Part shown: piece after piece, positions 57,707 through 64,000 of the stretch | Numbering within the stretch: the stretch's first letter is position 1 | How the letters are laid out: every line of letters begins with the position of its first letter | Assembly (NCBI RefSeq): GCF_000374305.1 | Contig: NZ_KB894096.1 | Span: 248,001-312,000 of the forward strand | Source of the DNA: Actinomadura flavalba DSM 45200 | GTDB lineage: Bacteria; Actinomycetota; Actinomycetes; Streptosporangiales; Streptosporangiaceae | Reading direction: 5' to 3' | Length of the DNA: 64,000 nucleotides | The notes under the pieces: model-generated | What the model saw: the letters and a program-made list of their open reading frames with translations, nothing else | Told to the model about the DNA's origin: nothing | Databases searched by the model: none | Position numbers and translations under genes: made by a program

Positions 57707-57720
57707 ATAATGCACATTAT
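57707..57720. promoter_or_regulatory. AT-rich perfect palindrome
   Basis: ATAATG-CA-CATTAT lies in the most AT-rich patch of the region, 5 bp upstream of a minus-strand ATG at 57701. It looks like an operator of the PadR/MarR size class, whether still used or not. Confidence 0.4.
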
Positions 57721-58249
57721 GTTAAGTAGAAGATTCGGGTCGGTCACGAGGGGCCTACGTTCACGCGCGCCCGGTTGATCATCGGCCGGGCGGACACCTC
57801 CCCCTACCCGGTGAAGCGGCACGGAGAGGTAAGCCCGCGCCCGGGTGGACGCTCCGCTCGCAGCCCCCTCCTGGTACCAGGCCGCCGAAGCGCCGCTCCG
57901 TTGCACTCGAATGCCCGCTTTGGTGGCGCAAGGCTTATTGGTCGCGATCCTGCTGAGGTGTCGTGTGGCTTCGACGACGCCGTGGGCTCCGTACTCAACG
58001 GTGCCGTAGCAGGTGGTCGAGCGTTCCCGTCTCGCGTGGTCGGAACGAGTGGGCTGCCGCCGAGGGCGCGGCGCAGGAACTGGTGTCGGCAGAACCGCAG
58101 GCGGCGAAACGGCCGGAGCCCGTGCGCGGTCCGGTCGCTGGATCGTGGAGACGCCGATACTCCCGGGCAAGCCTGGGCGCCCCTGGTAGAGCTTCGAGGA
58201 TGGAGGACATCTCCCCCGCGCGGTCGGCTGTGGTTCTTTCGCCGGTCAG

Positions 58250-58305
58250 TCTCCTCGTACCGGTAGAGGGTCATCGTGGAGACGCCGATCTCCTGGGCGA
58301 CGCGG
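58250..58305 (-). pseudogene. Fragment of a TetR-family gene
   Basis: The minus strand encodes RVAQEIGVSTMTLYRYEE, matching RVAREVGVSTMALYRYVE of the TetR gene at 28503 almost base for base over about 50 nt, then diverges. A shorter partial copy (CGTGGAGACGCCGAT on the plus strand) occurs at 58144. No start, C-terminal domain or open frame of the right size remains. Confidence 0.65.
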
Positions 58306-58326
58306 CGCCGACCGGCTGTTGGCCGT

Positions 58327-58388
58327 CGTCGTTCGTGCGCACGGTGGCCGAGATCGGTACCGACGTTGGGCTGCGGCTGTTCGCGGCG
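58327..58388 (+). pseudogene. 62-bp fragment of the PAP2 phosphatase gene
   Basis: The plus strand encodes SFVRTVAEIGTDVGLRLFAA, nearly the same as SFVHTLAEIGTDAGLLLFAA of the PAP2 gene (parent segment 57041-57102, minus strand). About 57 of 62 bases match by eye. It abuts the TetR fragment, so this is a recombination patchwork. Confidence 0.68.
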
Positions 58389-58636
58389 GGCCGTCGGATC
58401 GGGCGGCGGCCGCCAGTCGGCCCGGCCGGGTCGAGGGTGCGGTATTTGGTGCCGCTCCCCCAGCTTGAACCGGTCGAACGCGGGGTCGGCTCCGGTGGAC
58501 GCGGCCTTCGAGATCTGCGTCCGGGCCGAACGTCTGAGGAAGGCGACGGTGGCGCCCGCCCGGGACTCCGCCGCGCTGACGACCCGGATCGCGGTTAGGC
58601 GTTTTCGGGTTGAGTGGGGGGTTCGGGGTGTTGTGA

Positions 58637-58642
58637 GAGGGT
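58637..58642 (+). promoter_or_regulatory. Leaderless-type -10 hexamer of hydrolase gene
   Basis: GAGGGT lies 6 nt before the ATG at 58649; the weakest member of the set. Confidence 0.3.
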
Positions 58643-58648
58643 GCGGGC

Positions 58649-59335
58649 ATGGGTGTTGGGGTGGTGCCTCGGCTGGGTGTTCGGGGGGCGGCGCGGCCGC
58701 GGGGGCTCGTGGTGGTGCTGCACGGAGGACGGGAGCACGGCCGGGAGCGGGCGACGGCGCGGCAGCCGGCGGCGTTGCGGATGGTGCCGTTCGCGTGGTC
58801 GCTCGCGGCGGCCGGACGCCCACGGGAGCTGGCGGTGTGGACGCTGGGCTACCGGTACCGGGGATGGAACGGCGACGACGCGTCGCCGGTCCCCGACGCG
58901 CTGTGGGCGCTGCGCGTCGCGGACGAGCGGCACCCCGCCGTCCCGATCGTGCTGGTCGGGCACTCGATGGGCGCGCGGACGGCACTGCGGGTCGCGGGCG
59001 ACCCCCGCGTCGCCGGGGTGGCGGCGCTGGCCCCGTGGGTGCCGCGCGGCGAGCCCGTCGACCACCTGGCGGGACGCCGGGTGCTGATCGCGCACGGCGA
59101 CGCCGACCGGACGACTCCCCCGGCGGCGTCGCGGGCGTACGCGGAGCGGGCACGGGCGGCGGGCGCGCTGGTGACGTTCGAGAGCGTCCCGGGTGAGGGG
59201 CACGCGATGGTGCGGCGGGCCGGGTGGTGGCATCGGCGGACGACGGCGTTCGTCCTGGACACGCTGGCGCGGGCCGCCGCCGGGGCGCCGGGTGACGGGC
59301 CGGAGCGGGAGGTGCCGGGTGCCGGGGCCCCGTGA
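58649..59335 (+). CDS. Alpha/beta hydrolase (dienelactone hydrolase-like)
   Basis: This 228-aa protein opens with PRGLVVVLHGGREHGRERAT (HGG oxyanion loop), has nucleophile Ser in LVGHSMGARTAL, Asp in LIAHGDADRTTP and His in GEGHAMVR. This is the standard triad of small alpha/beta hydrolases. Esterase or lactonase activity is likely; the substrate is unknown. Its last 17 nt overlap the start of the next hydrolase, so the two are co-translated. Confidence 0.85.
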   Translation: MGVGVVPRLGVRGAARPRGLVVVLHGGREHGRERATARQPAALRMVPFAWSLAAAGRPRELAVWTLGYRYRGWNGDDASPVPDALWALRVADERHPAVPIVLVGHSMGARTALRVAGDPRVAGVAALAPWVPRGEPVDHLAGRRVLIAHGDADRTTPPAASRAYAERARAAGALVTFESVPGEGHAMVRRAGWWHRRTTAFVLDTLARAAAGAPGDGPEREVPGAGAP

Positions 59336-60266
59336 GCCGGGCTACCGGGAGTTCCTGCGGGCCCGGCGCGCGGGCGGCGGTGACCGGCGGCCGGGCACGC
59401 TGAACGGGCTGCGCGCCGAGCACGCCGCCGACCTGGCAAGGTCGCCGCGCATGCCGCTGCACCGGGTGCGGGACCTGACGGTCGACGGCGCGGCGGGCCC
59501 GCTGCCCGCGCGGCTGTACGTGCCGGTGCCGGGTGAGGTGCCGGGGCTGCTGGTGTACTTCCACGGCGGCGGCTGGGTGCTGGGCGACGTGGACGCCTAC
59601 GACCCGGTGGTGCGGGCGCTGGCGGCGGCGTCGGGCGTCGCGGTGGTGTCGGTGGGTTACCGGCGTCCGCCGCGGTTCCCGTTCCCGGCGGCGACCGACG
59701 ACGCCGTGGCGGCGCTGGCGTCGGTGCGGGCGCTGGCGGCCGACGGGGGCCTGCCGGTGCGTGAGAGCGCGCGGATCGGCGTGGCGGGCGACAGCGCGGG
59801 CGGGCAGATCGCCGCGGTGGCCGCGTGGCGGCACGCGCGGGCCGGGACGCCCCCCGCCGTGCAGGTGCTGGTGTATCCGGCGGTGGACCTGCGGGAGGTG
59901 CCGCCGTCACCGCCCGACCCCGACGGGCTGCCAAGTTCGGGCGGCGACATCGGGCGTGCGCTCGCCGTCTACCTGGGCGACGCGGACGCGCGCCGCCCCG
60001 AGGTGTCCCCGCTGCTGGTCCCCGACCCGGAGACGCTGCCACCCACGATCATGGCCGTCGCCGAACACGACCGCCTCGCCGCGCAGGGCGCCGCGTACGC
60101 CGCGCGGCTGCGCGCGGCGGGCGTACCGGTGCGGTTCCTGCCCGGCGACGGCCTGGACCACGGCTACCTGGGCTGGAGCGCGTTCGCCGCTCCCCCGGCC
60201 GCCGAACTGGCGTCACTGGGCGCCGAGATCCGCGCGGCGTTCACCGACCCGACTCCGCACCCGTAA
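59319..60266 (+). CDS. Alpha/beta hydrolase, hormone-sensitive lipase family
   Basis: This 315-aa esterase of the HSL (family IV) group has the oxyanion motif YFHGGGWVLGD, nucleophile GDSAGGQIAA, Asp in AEHDRLAAQG and His in GLDHGYLGW. The N-terminal cap (GYREFLRARRAGGGDRRPGT) is typical. The GTG at 59319 has GGGAGG 6 nt upstream. Such enzymes cleave short acyl esters. It follows another hydrolase in a translational overlap, which suggests a shared pathway. Confidence 0.9.
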   Translation: MPGPREPGYREFLRARRAGGGDRRPGTLNGLRAEHAADLARSPRMPLHRVRDLTVDGAAGPLPARLYVPVPGEVPGLLVYFHGGGWVLGDVDAYDPVVRALAAASGVAVVSVGYRRPPRFPFPAATDDAVAALASVRALAADGGLPVRESARIGVAGDSAGGQIAAVAAWRHARAGTPPAVQVLVYPAVDLREVPPSPPDPDGLPSSGGDIGRALAVYLGDADARRPEVSPLLVPDPETLPPTIMAVAEHDRLAAQGAAYAARLRAAGVPVRFLPGDGLDHGYLGWSAFAAPPAAELASLGAEIRAAFTDPTPHP

Positions 60267-60356
60267 CGGCCGCCCATGCGCCGCTGACCCCGATGTGAGC
60301 GCAGTTCACGCCGTCAGGTCCGCCGCGAGCGACCAGGCCGCCCCGTGCCGCGCAGG

Positions 60357-61094
60357 TCAGAGCGGGCCGCCGTCGCCTCCGTCCCCGTCGGTGGGGCTGC
60401 TGGACGGCGACGGCGACGGCGTGGGAGTCGGTGACGTCTGCGTGGGCGTCGGTGACGGCTGAGGCGTCGGCGGCGCCGTGGGCGGGGTGGACAGGGTCGG
60501 CTCGGGAGGCGGCGGGGGCGGCGGCGTGACCTGCGGCTGGCACGCGAACAGCACCGCCAGCAGCGCCGCCAGCACCAGCAGCACGCCGATGAGCAGCACG
60601 ATCGCCGACACCAGGCCGCGTTCGGGACGCCGCACCGGCTCGGGCGGCACGTACGGAAGCGGCCGGGGCGCCAGGGCGGGCTGCGCCGACCCGGCCCAGT
60701 GCGGCGTGAACCCCGGACCGCGCCGCGCACCTCCGGCGGGCGCGTCCTGGAGCGGGACGGGACGCAGGAAGCGTTCAGCGCCGTCGTCGCCGTTCCACCG
60801 GTCGGGGTCGTAGGCCGTCGCCACCCACGGCGCGGGGCCCTCGGGCTGCGCGGCGACGACGGGCGCGCCCGCGGCACCGCCCCCGCCGGGCAGGCCCGCG
60901 ACGATCGCCGCGCGGAACCGGTCCCGCGCGGCCGGGTCGCCCGCCGCGCCCCGGTTCAGGACGGCCACCGACACCCGCCGCCCGCCGTCGTCGACGCCGA
61001 GGAACACGATCCCGGCCGACGACTCGGTGAGCCGCGCGGTCAGGCGGTACGGTCCGAGCTGGTCCGGATCCCCCGGTGGCAGCGGCCTCGACAT
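60357..61094 (-). CDS. Kinase-like N-lobe fused to a membrane anchor (degenerate)
   Basis: This is a 245-aa protein. The start DQLGPYRLTARLTESSAGIV, then FLGVDDGGRRVSVAVL follows the first three strands of a PknB-type Ser/Thr kinase, and DPAARDRFRAAIVAGLPGGG matches the C helix. The invariant Lys of the third strand is replaced (VAVK becomes VSVAV), the Gly loop is broken, and the catalytic C-lobe is absent. It then has a Pro-rich linker, one helix (GLVSAIVLLIGVLLVLAALL, then AVLF), and a Pro/Thr/Ser tail. It is probably a pseudokinase-derived membrane protein with a binding role. Confidence 0.72.
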   Translation of the reverse strand: MSRPLPPGDPDQLGPYRLTARLTESSAGIVFLGVDDGGRRVSVAVLNRGAAGDPAARDRFRAAIVAGLPGGGGAAGAPVVAAQPEGPAPWVATAYDPDRWNGDDGAERFLRPVPLQDAPAGGARRGPGFTPHWAGSAQPALAPRPLPYVPPEPVRRPERGLVSAIVLLIGVLLVLAALLAVLFACQPQVTPPPPPPPEPTLSTPPTAPPTPQPSPTPTQTSPTPTPSPSPSSSPTDGDGGDGGPL

Positions 61095-61267
61095 GGCCGC
61101 CACACTAACAACCGGCGGGTGGGCGGGGGGCTGGCCGTGCCCGTCTGCGGGTAGGAGTTGATCGCGTAGGGTCGCGCATGAGGGGAAATGCCCGGCCGCA
61201 CACCGCCGAACCGCCACGACCGCGCGGCCCGCGCCCTGCGGGCCCGCGCACGGGAAGGACTCCGACG

Positions 61268-62281
61268 ATGACCGTCGCCGCCCACGACGTCGACCAGGCC
61301 GCCGCGCTGCTGCAGAGCACCGTCGCGGAGGTCAAGAAGGTCATCGTCGGGCAGGACCACATGATCGAACGGCTCGTCGTGGCGTTGCTGGCGCGCGGCC
61401 ACTGCCTCATCGAGGGTGTGCCGGGCGTCGCCAAGACGCTCGCGGTGGGGACGCTGGCGCGGGTCGTCGGGGGGTCGTTCGCCCGGTTGCAGTTCACGCC
61501 CGACCTGGTGCCGTCCGACATCGTCGGCACCCGCATCTACCACCCGTCCACCGAGCAGTTCGACGTCGAGCTGGGGCCGGTGTTCGTGAACTTCGTCCTC
61601 GCCGACGAGATCAACCGGGCGCCGGCCAAGGTGCAGTCGGCGCTGCTGGAGGTCATGGCCGAGCGGCAGGTGTCGCTGGGCGGCACGACGTATCCGCTGC
61701 CGCGCCCGTTCATCGTGCTCGCGACGCAGAACCCGATCGAGTCCGAGGGCGTGTACCCGCTGCCCGAGGCGCAACGCGACCGGTTCCTCATGAAGATCGA
61801 CGTGCGGTATCCCGGGGCGCACGACGAGCTGCACATCCTGCGGCGCATGTCGGTCGACCCGCCCGAGGCCGGGCAGGTCCTCGACGCCGAACGGCTCACC
61901 ACGCTCCAGCGCGCCGCCGCCGAGGTGTCGGTCCACGAACTGGTCGCCGACTACATCGTGCGGCTGGTCATGGCGACCCGCGAACCCGCCCAGTACCGCA
62001 TCGGCGACCTGGCGCAGGTCATCGAGATCGGCGCCAGCCCCCGCGCCACCCTCGGCCTGGCGGCCGCCGCGCGGGCCCTGGCGCTGCTGGCGGGCCGCGA
62101 CTACGTCCTCCCCGACGACGTCCGCGCCGTCGCCCGCGACGTCATGGCGCACCGCCTGGTCCTGACGTTCGACGCGCTCGCCGACGGCGTCGACACCGGC
62201 GACGTCGTCGCGCAGATCCTGGCGGCCGTGCCGCCGCCGCGCGTGGTGTGGAACCACGGGGCGGGGGTCGTCCCGGCATGA
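61268..62281 (+). CDS. MoxR-family AAA+ ATPase
   Basis: This 337-aa chaperone-like ATPase has Walker A GVPGVAKT, Walker [21 protein letters not shown], sensor 1 [20 protein letters not shown] and the Arg finger region RDRFLM. MoxR ATPases assist metal-dependent or VWA-domain proteins. GGAAGGA lies 8 nt before the ATG at 61268; an ATG at 61178 would add a Pro/Arg-rich leader and is less likely, although TAGGGT before it could be the -10. First gene of the MoxR-DUF58-VWA operon; it overlaps the next by 4 nt. Confidence 0.93.
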   Translation: MTVAAHDVDQAAALLQSTVAEVKKVIVGQDHMIERLVVALLARGHCLIEGVPGVAKTLAVGTLARVVGGSFARLQFTPDLVPSDIVGTRIYHPSTEQFDVELGPVFVNFVLADEINRAPAKVQSALLEVMAERQVSLGGTTYPLPRPFIVLATQNPIESEGVYPLPEAQRDRFLMKIDVRYPGAHDELHILRRMSVDPPEAGQVLDAERLTTLQRAAAEVSVHELVADYIVRLVMATREPAQYRIGDLAQVIEIGASPRATLGLAAAARALALLAGRDYVLPDDVRAVARDVMAHRLVLTFDALADGVDTGDVVAQILAAVPPPRVVWNHGAGVVPA

Positions 62282-63669
62282 CCGACCGCCCCGCGCCCGG
62301 CTCCCCCACCGGACCCGACGCCGACGCGGCCCGCACCGGGACGCCGCCCGCCGACGCCCCGGCAGCCGGGCCGGACGGCGGTGCGAGCGGTGGTCCGGGC
62401 AAGGGATCAGGCGAAGGACCCTCGGGCGGCGATCCGGCGCAGCACCCGAAGGCCGGTACGACACCGGGTTCGGGCACCGGCGAAGACGACGCCGAACGCG
62501 GCGCCGACGCCACCCCGTGGTGGATGCCGTCCGCCCAGCCCACACCCACCCCGACGCCCCCACCGGACGCCGCACCCGCCCACCGGCCCGGCACCCCGCC
62601 CACCGGCCCCGCACCCGCACCCGCACCCGCACCCGCGAGCGGAAAGCACCCCGGCACGCCCCGCTTCACCGCACCCGAACCACCCCGCGACCGCGCCCCC
62701 ACCCCCGCCCGCGACGACGTCCTCACACCCCCCGCGAGCCTGCGGCGCCTGCACCTGGCCGTCACCCGCCGCCTGGACGGCCTCCTCAACGGCGAACACC
62801 TGGGCCTGCTGCCCGGCCCCGGCACCGAACTCGCCGAAGCGCGCCTCTACCAGCCCGGCGAAGACGACGTCCGCCACATGGACTGGGCCGTCACCGCCCG
62901 CACCACCAACCCCCACGTCCGCGACCTCATCGCCGACCACGAACTGGAGACCTGGGCGCTGGTCGACCTCACCCCCAGCATGGACTTCGGCACCGCCGAC
63001 CGCACCAAACGCGACCTGGCCGCCGCCGCGCTCGCCGCCGTCGGCTTCCTCACCGTCCGCCTCGGCGACCGCGTCGGCGCCTACCTCCAGCACCCCGCCG
63101 GGCTCCGCCGCCGCCCCGCCCGCACCGGACGCCCCGCCCTGCACACCCTCCTGCACGACGTCCTCACCGCCCCCACCGACCCGCCCCCCGGACGCGGCCC
63201 CGGACACGCCGCCGCCGGCCTGGCAGCCGCCCTCACCGCCCTGGACCGCGGCCAGAAACGCCGCGGCCTGCGCGTCGTCATCTCCGACTTCCTGCCCGGC
63301 CCCCACGACGACCCCGCCGCCCCCACCTGGGAACGGCCCCTGCGCCGCCTGGCCGCACGCCACCAGGTCCTCGCCGTCGAGATCATCGACCCGCGCGAAC
63401 TCGACCTGCCCGACATCGGCGTCATCGACATGACCGACCCCGAAACCGGACGCGTCCACGAGATCGTCCTGTCCCGCCGCGTCCGCGAACGCTACGCCAC
63501 CGCCGCCGCCCAGCAACGCGCCCACATCCGCGCCGCGCTGCGCCGCGCCGGCGCCCACCACCTCACCCTGCGCACCGACCGCGACTGGGTCGCCGACATC
63601 GCCCGCTTCGCCCTACGCCAACGCCGCGCCGCGGGCCGCTCCATCGCCGCACCGGGGGTACGCGCATGA
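62278..63669 (+). CDS. DUF58-domain protein with long disordered N-terminus
   Basis: This is a 463-aa protein. Residues 1-150 are Pro/Ala/Gly/Thr-rich (runs such as [11 protein letters not shown]) and probably disordered, which is unusual for the family. The DUF58 core follows: [30 protein letters not shown], then [18 protein letters not shown]. The Asp-x-Thr-x-Ser variant of the metal site is kept ([10 protein letters not shown]). It works with the MoxR ATPase as a membrane-proximal adaptor. The ATG overlaps the MoxR stop and its stop overlaps the VWA start. Confidence 0.9.
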   Translation: MTDRPAPGSPTGPDADAARTGTPPADAPAAGPDGGASGGPGKGSGEGPSGGDPAQHPKAGTTPGSGTGEDDAERGADATPWWMPSAQPTPTPTPPPDAAPAHRPGTPPTGPAPAPAPAPASGKHPGTPRFTAPEPPRDRAPTPARDDVLTPPASLRRLHLAVTRRLDGLLNGEHLGLLPGPGTELAEARLYQPGEDDVRHMDWAVTARTTNPHVRDLIADHELETWALVDLTPSMDFGTADRTKRDLAAAALAAVGFLTVRLGDRVGAYLQHPAGLRRRPARTGRPALHTLLHDVLTAPTDPPPGRGPGHAAAGLAAALTALDRGQKRRGLRVVISDFLPGPHDDPAAPTWERPLRRLAARHQVLAVEIIDPRELDLPDIGVIDMTDPETGRVHEIVLSRRVRERYATAAAQQRAHIRAALRRAGAHHLTLRTDRDWVADIARFALRQRRAAGRSIAAPGVRA

Positions 63670-64000
63670 CCTTCCTGTCACCCGAACGCCTCTGGCTGCT
63701 GGCACTGCTCCCCCTGCTCGCTGGCGCCTACGTCGCGTTGCAGTTCCGCCGCCGCGCCTACGCCGTCCGGTTCACCAACCTGAGCCTGCTCAGCCAGGTC
63801 GCGCCGCGCCACCCCGGCTGGCGCCGCCACGTGGCCGCCGCGCTGTTCCTGCTCATGATCCTGCTGATGATGGTGGGGTTCGCGCGGCCCGCCGCGCCCG
63901 TGAAGATCCCCCGCGACCGGGCGACGATCATGGTGGCGGTGGACGTGTCCCTGTCGATGATGGCCCGCGACGTCGCGCCCAGCCGCCTGGACGCCGCCAA
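63666..64000 (+). CDS. VWA-domain membrane protein, BatA-like (partial)
   Basis: The first 111 codons of a gene cut by the window edge. It has TM1 ([17 protein letters not shown]), the BatA-type N-terminal stretch [22 protein letters not shown]2 ([16 protein letters not shown]), and the beginning of the VWA domain with [20 protein letters not shown] (D-x-S-x-S). ATGA overlap with the DUF58 gene. Together with MoxR and DUF58 it forms the classical stress-linked chaperone operon. Confidence 0.92.
   Translation, partial: MTFLSPERLWLLALLPLLAGAYVALQFRRRAYAVRFTNLSLLSQVAPRHPGWRRHVAAALFLLMILLMMVGFARPAAPVKIPRDRATIMVAVDVSLSMMARDVAPSRLDAA

Larger units (their letters stand above)
57167..58648. other. 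1.5-kb region without an intact gene, with gene fragments
   Basis: No frame keeps actinobacterial coding character along the whole stretch. An open frame on the minus strand (57228-57701, MDKITVNGHH...) begins right after an AT-rich palindrome and could be a decayed regulator gene, but I recognise no domain. Fragments of the TetR helix-turn-helix (about 58144-58170 and 58250-58305) and of the PAP2 gene (58327-58388) are present. Base composition is patchier than in neighbouring genes. Confidence 0.55.

Noticed and set aside
57804..59834. 676-codon minus-strand frame spanning the fragment region and the hydrolases
   Set aside because: It is antisense to a hydrolase with a full catalytic triad and is Arg/Pro-rich; only its short TetR-like stretch near 58300 is meaningful, as a fragment.
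1..64000. tRNA or rRNA genes
   Set aside because: No T-loop-like GTTCGAATC/GTTCRANNC sequence in a cloverleaf context and no rRNA-like stretch was recognised by eye.

Overview
This 64 kb window comes from the chromosome of a very high-GC actinobacterium. The signs are heavy G/C use at third codon positions, many GTG starts, extensive 4-nt and 8-nt stop/start overlaps, genes that look leaderless, and typical actinobacterial families (WYL, PucR, HxlR and TetR regulators, roadblock/LC7 proteins, ECF42 sigma with its DGPF partner, TerD, MoxR-DUF58-VWA). A neocarzinostatin-type secreted protein suggests an Actinomadura- or Streptomyces-like soil actinomycete. That placement is inference; no rRNA is present. 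I see no tRNA, rRNA, CRISPR array, phage or insertion sequence.

Layout. 1-5.8 kb: an MFS exporter fragment divergent from an HxlR regulator around a palindromic operator; two tandem GNAT acetyltransferases; an XRE/MmyB-like regulator divergent from an aldo/keto reductase; a neocarzinostatin-family protein; a WYL regulator. 5.9-8.1 kb: a tightly overlapped operon of three roadblock/LC7 proteins plus a PATAN/DUF4388-like protein, with no GTPase or kinase. 8.1-16.7 kb: ArsR-like and TetR regulators, MFS plus aldo/keto reductase, DGPF plus ECF42 sigma, a DrrAB-type ABC exporter, and RsgA preceded by a 22-codon leader ORF. 16.7-17.3 kb: non-coding tandem repeats. 17.3-19.3 kb: small DUF2795 and basic proteins and a large Ala-rich protein. 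19.5-25.7 kb: an OmpR/HK pair, a GT2-GtrA fusion and a GT39 enzyme carrying a 21-bp minisatellite; matching direct-repeat boxes precede the regulator and the GT2 gene. 25.8-30 kb: a pterin dehydratase, a second ABC exporter divergent from a TetR regulator over three operators, and an SDR. 30-34.9 kb: a 13-TM protein with a tiny membrane partner, divergent from a cupredoxin-like lipoprotein and another membrane protein, then a BtrH-like protein. 35-42.7 kb: a poly-Gly membrane protein, an aminotransferase, a PucR regulator, and a small FabH/acyltransferase/acyl-CoA-oxidase group. 42.9-50 kb: TerD, HAD-IIA phosphatase, DUF3152 protease, TetR, YigZ, isochorismatase with a GlxA-like regulator, and a DksA-type zinc-finger protein. 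50-56 kb: a MenE remnant, an MGMT with a C-terminal Ada zinc site, an ECF sigma factor, and a histidine kinase flanked by two LuxR-type response regulators and by a 90-bp inverted repeat. 56.4-58.6 kb: PAP2 phosphatase, then about 1.5 kb with no intact gene that holds recognisable gene fragments. 58.6-64 kb: two alpha/beta hydrolases, a degenerate kinase-like membrane protein, and the start of a MoxR-DUF58-VWA operon that leaves the window.

Common themes are one-component regulators facing exporters or oxidoreductases across short divergent promoters, translationally coupled operons, at least ten genes with a NANNNT hexamer 6-7 nt before the start codon and little room for a ribosome binding site, and intergenic degenerate tandem repeats (five tracts) in place of mobile elements.
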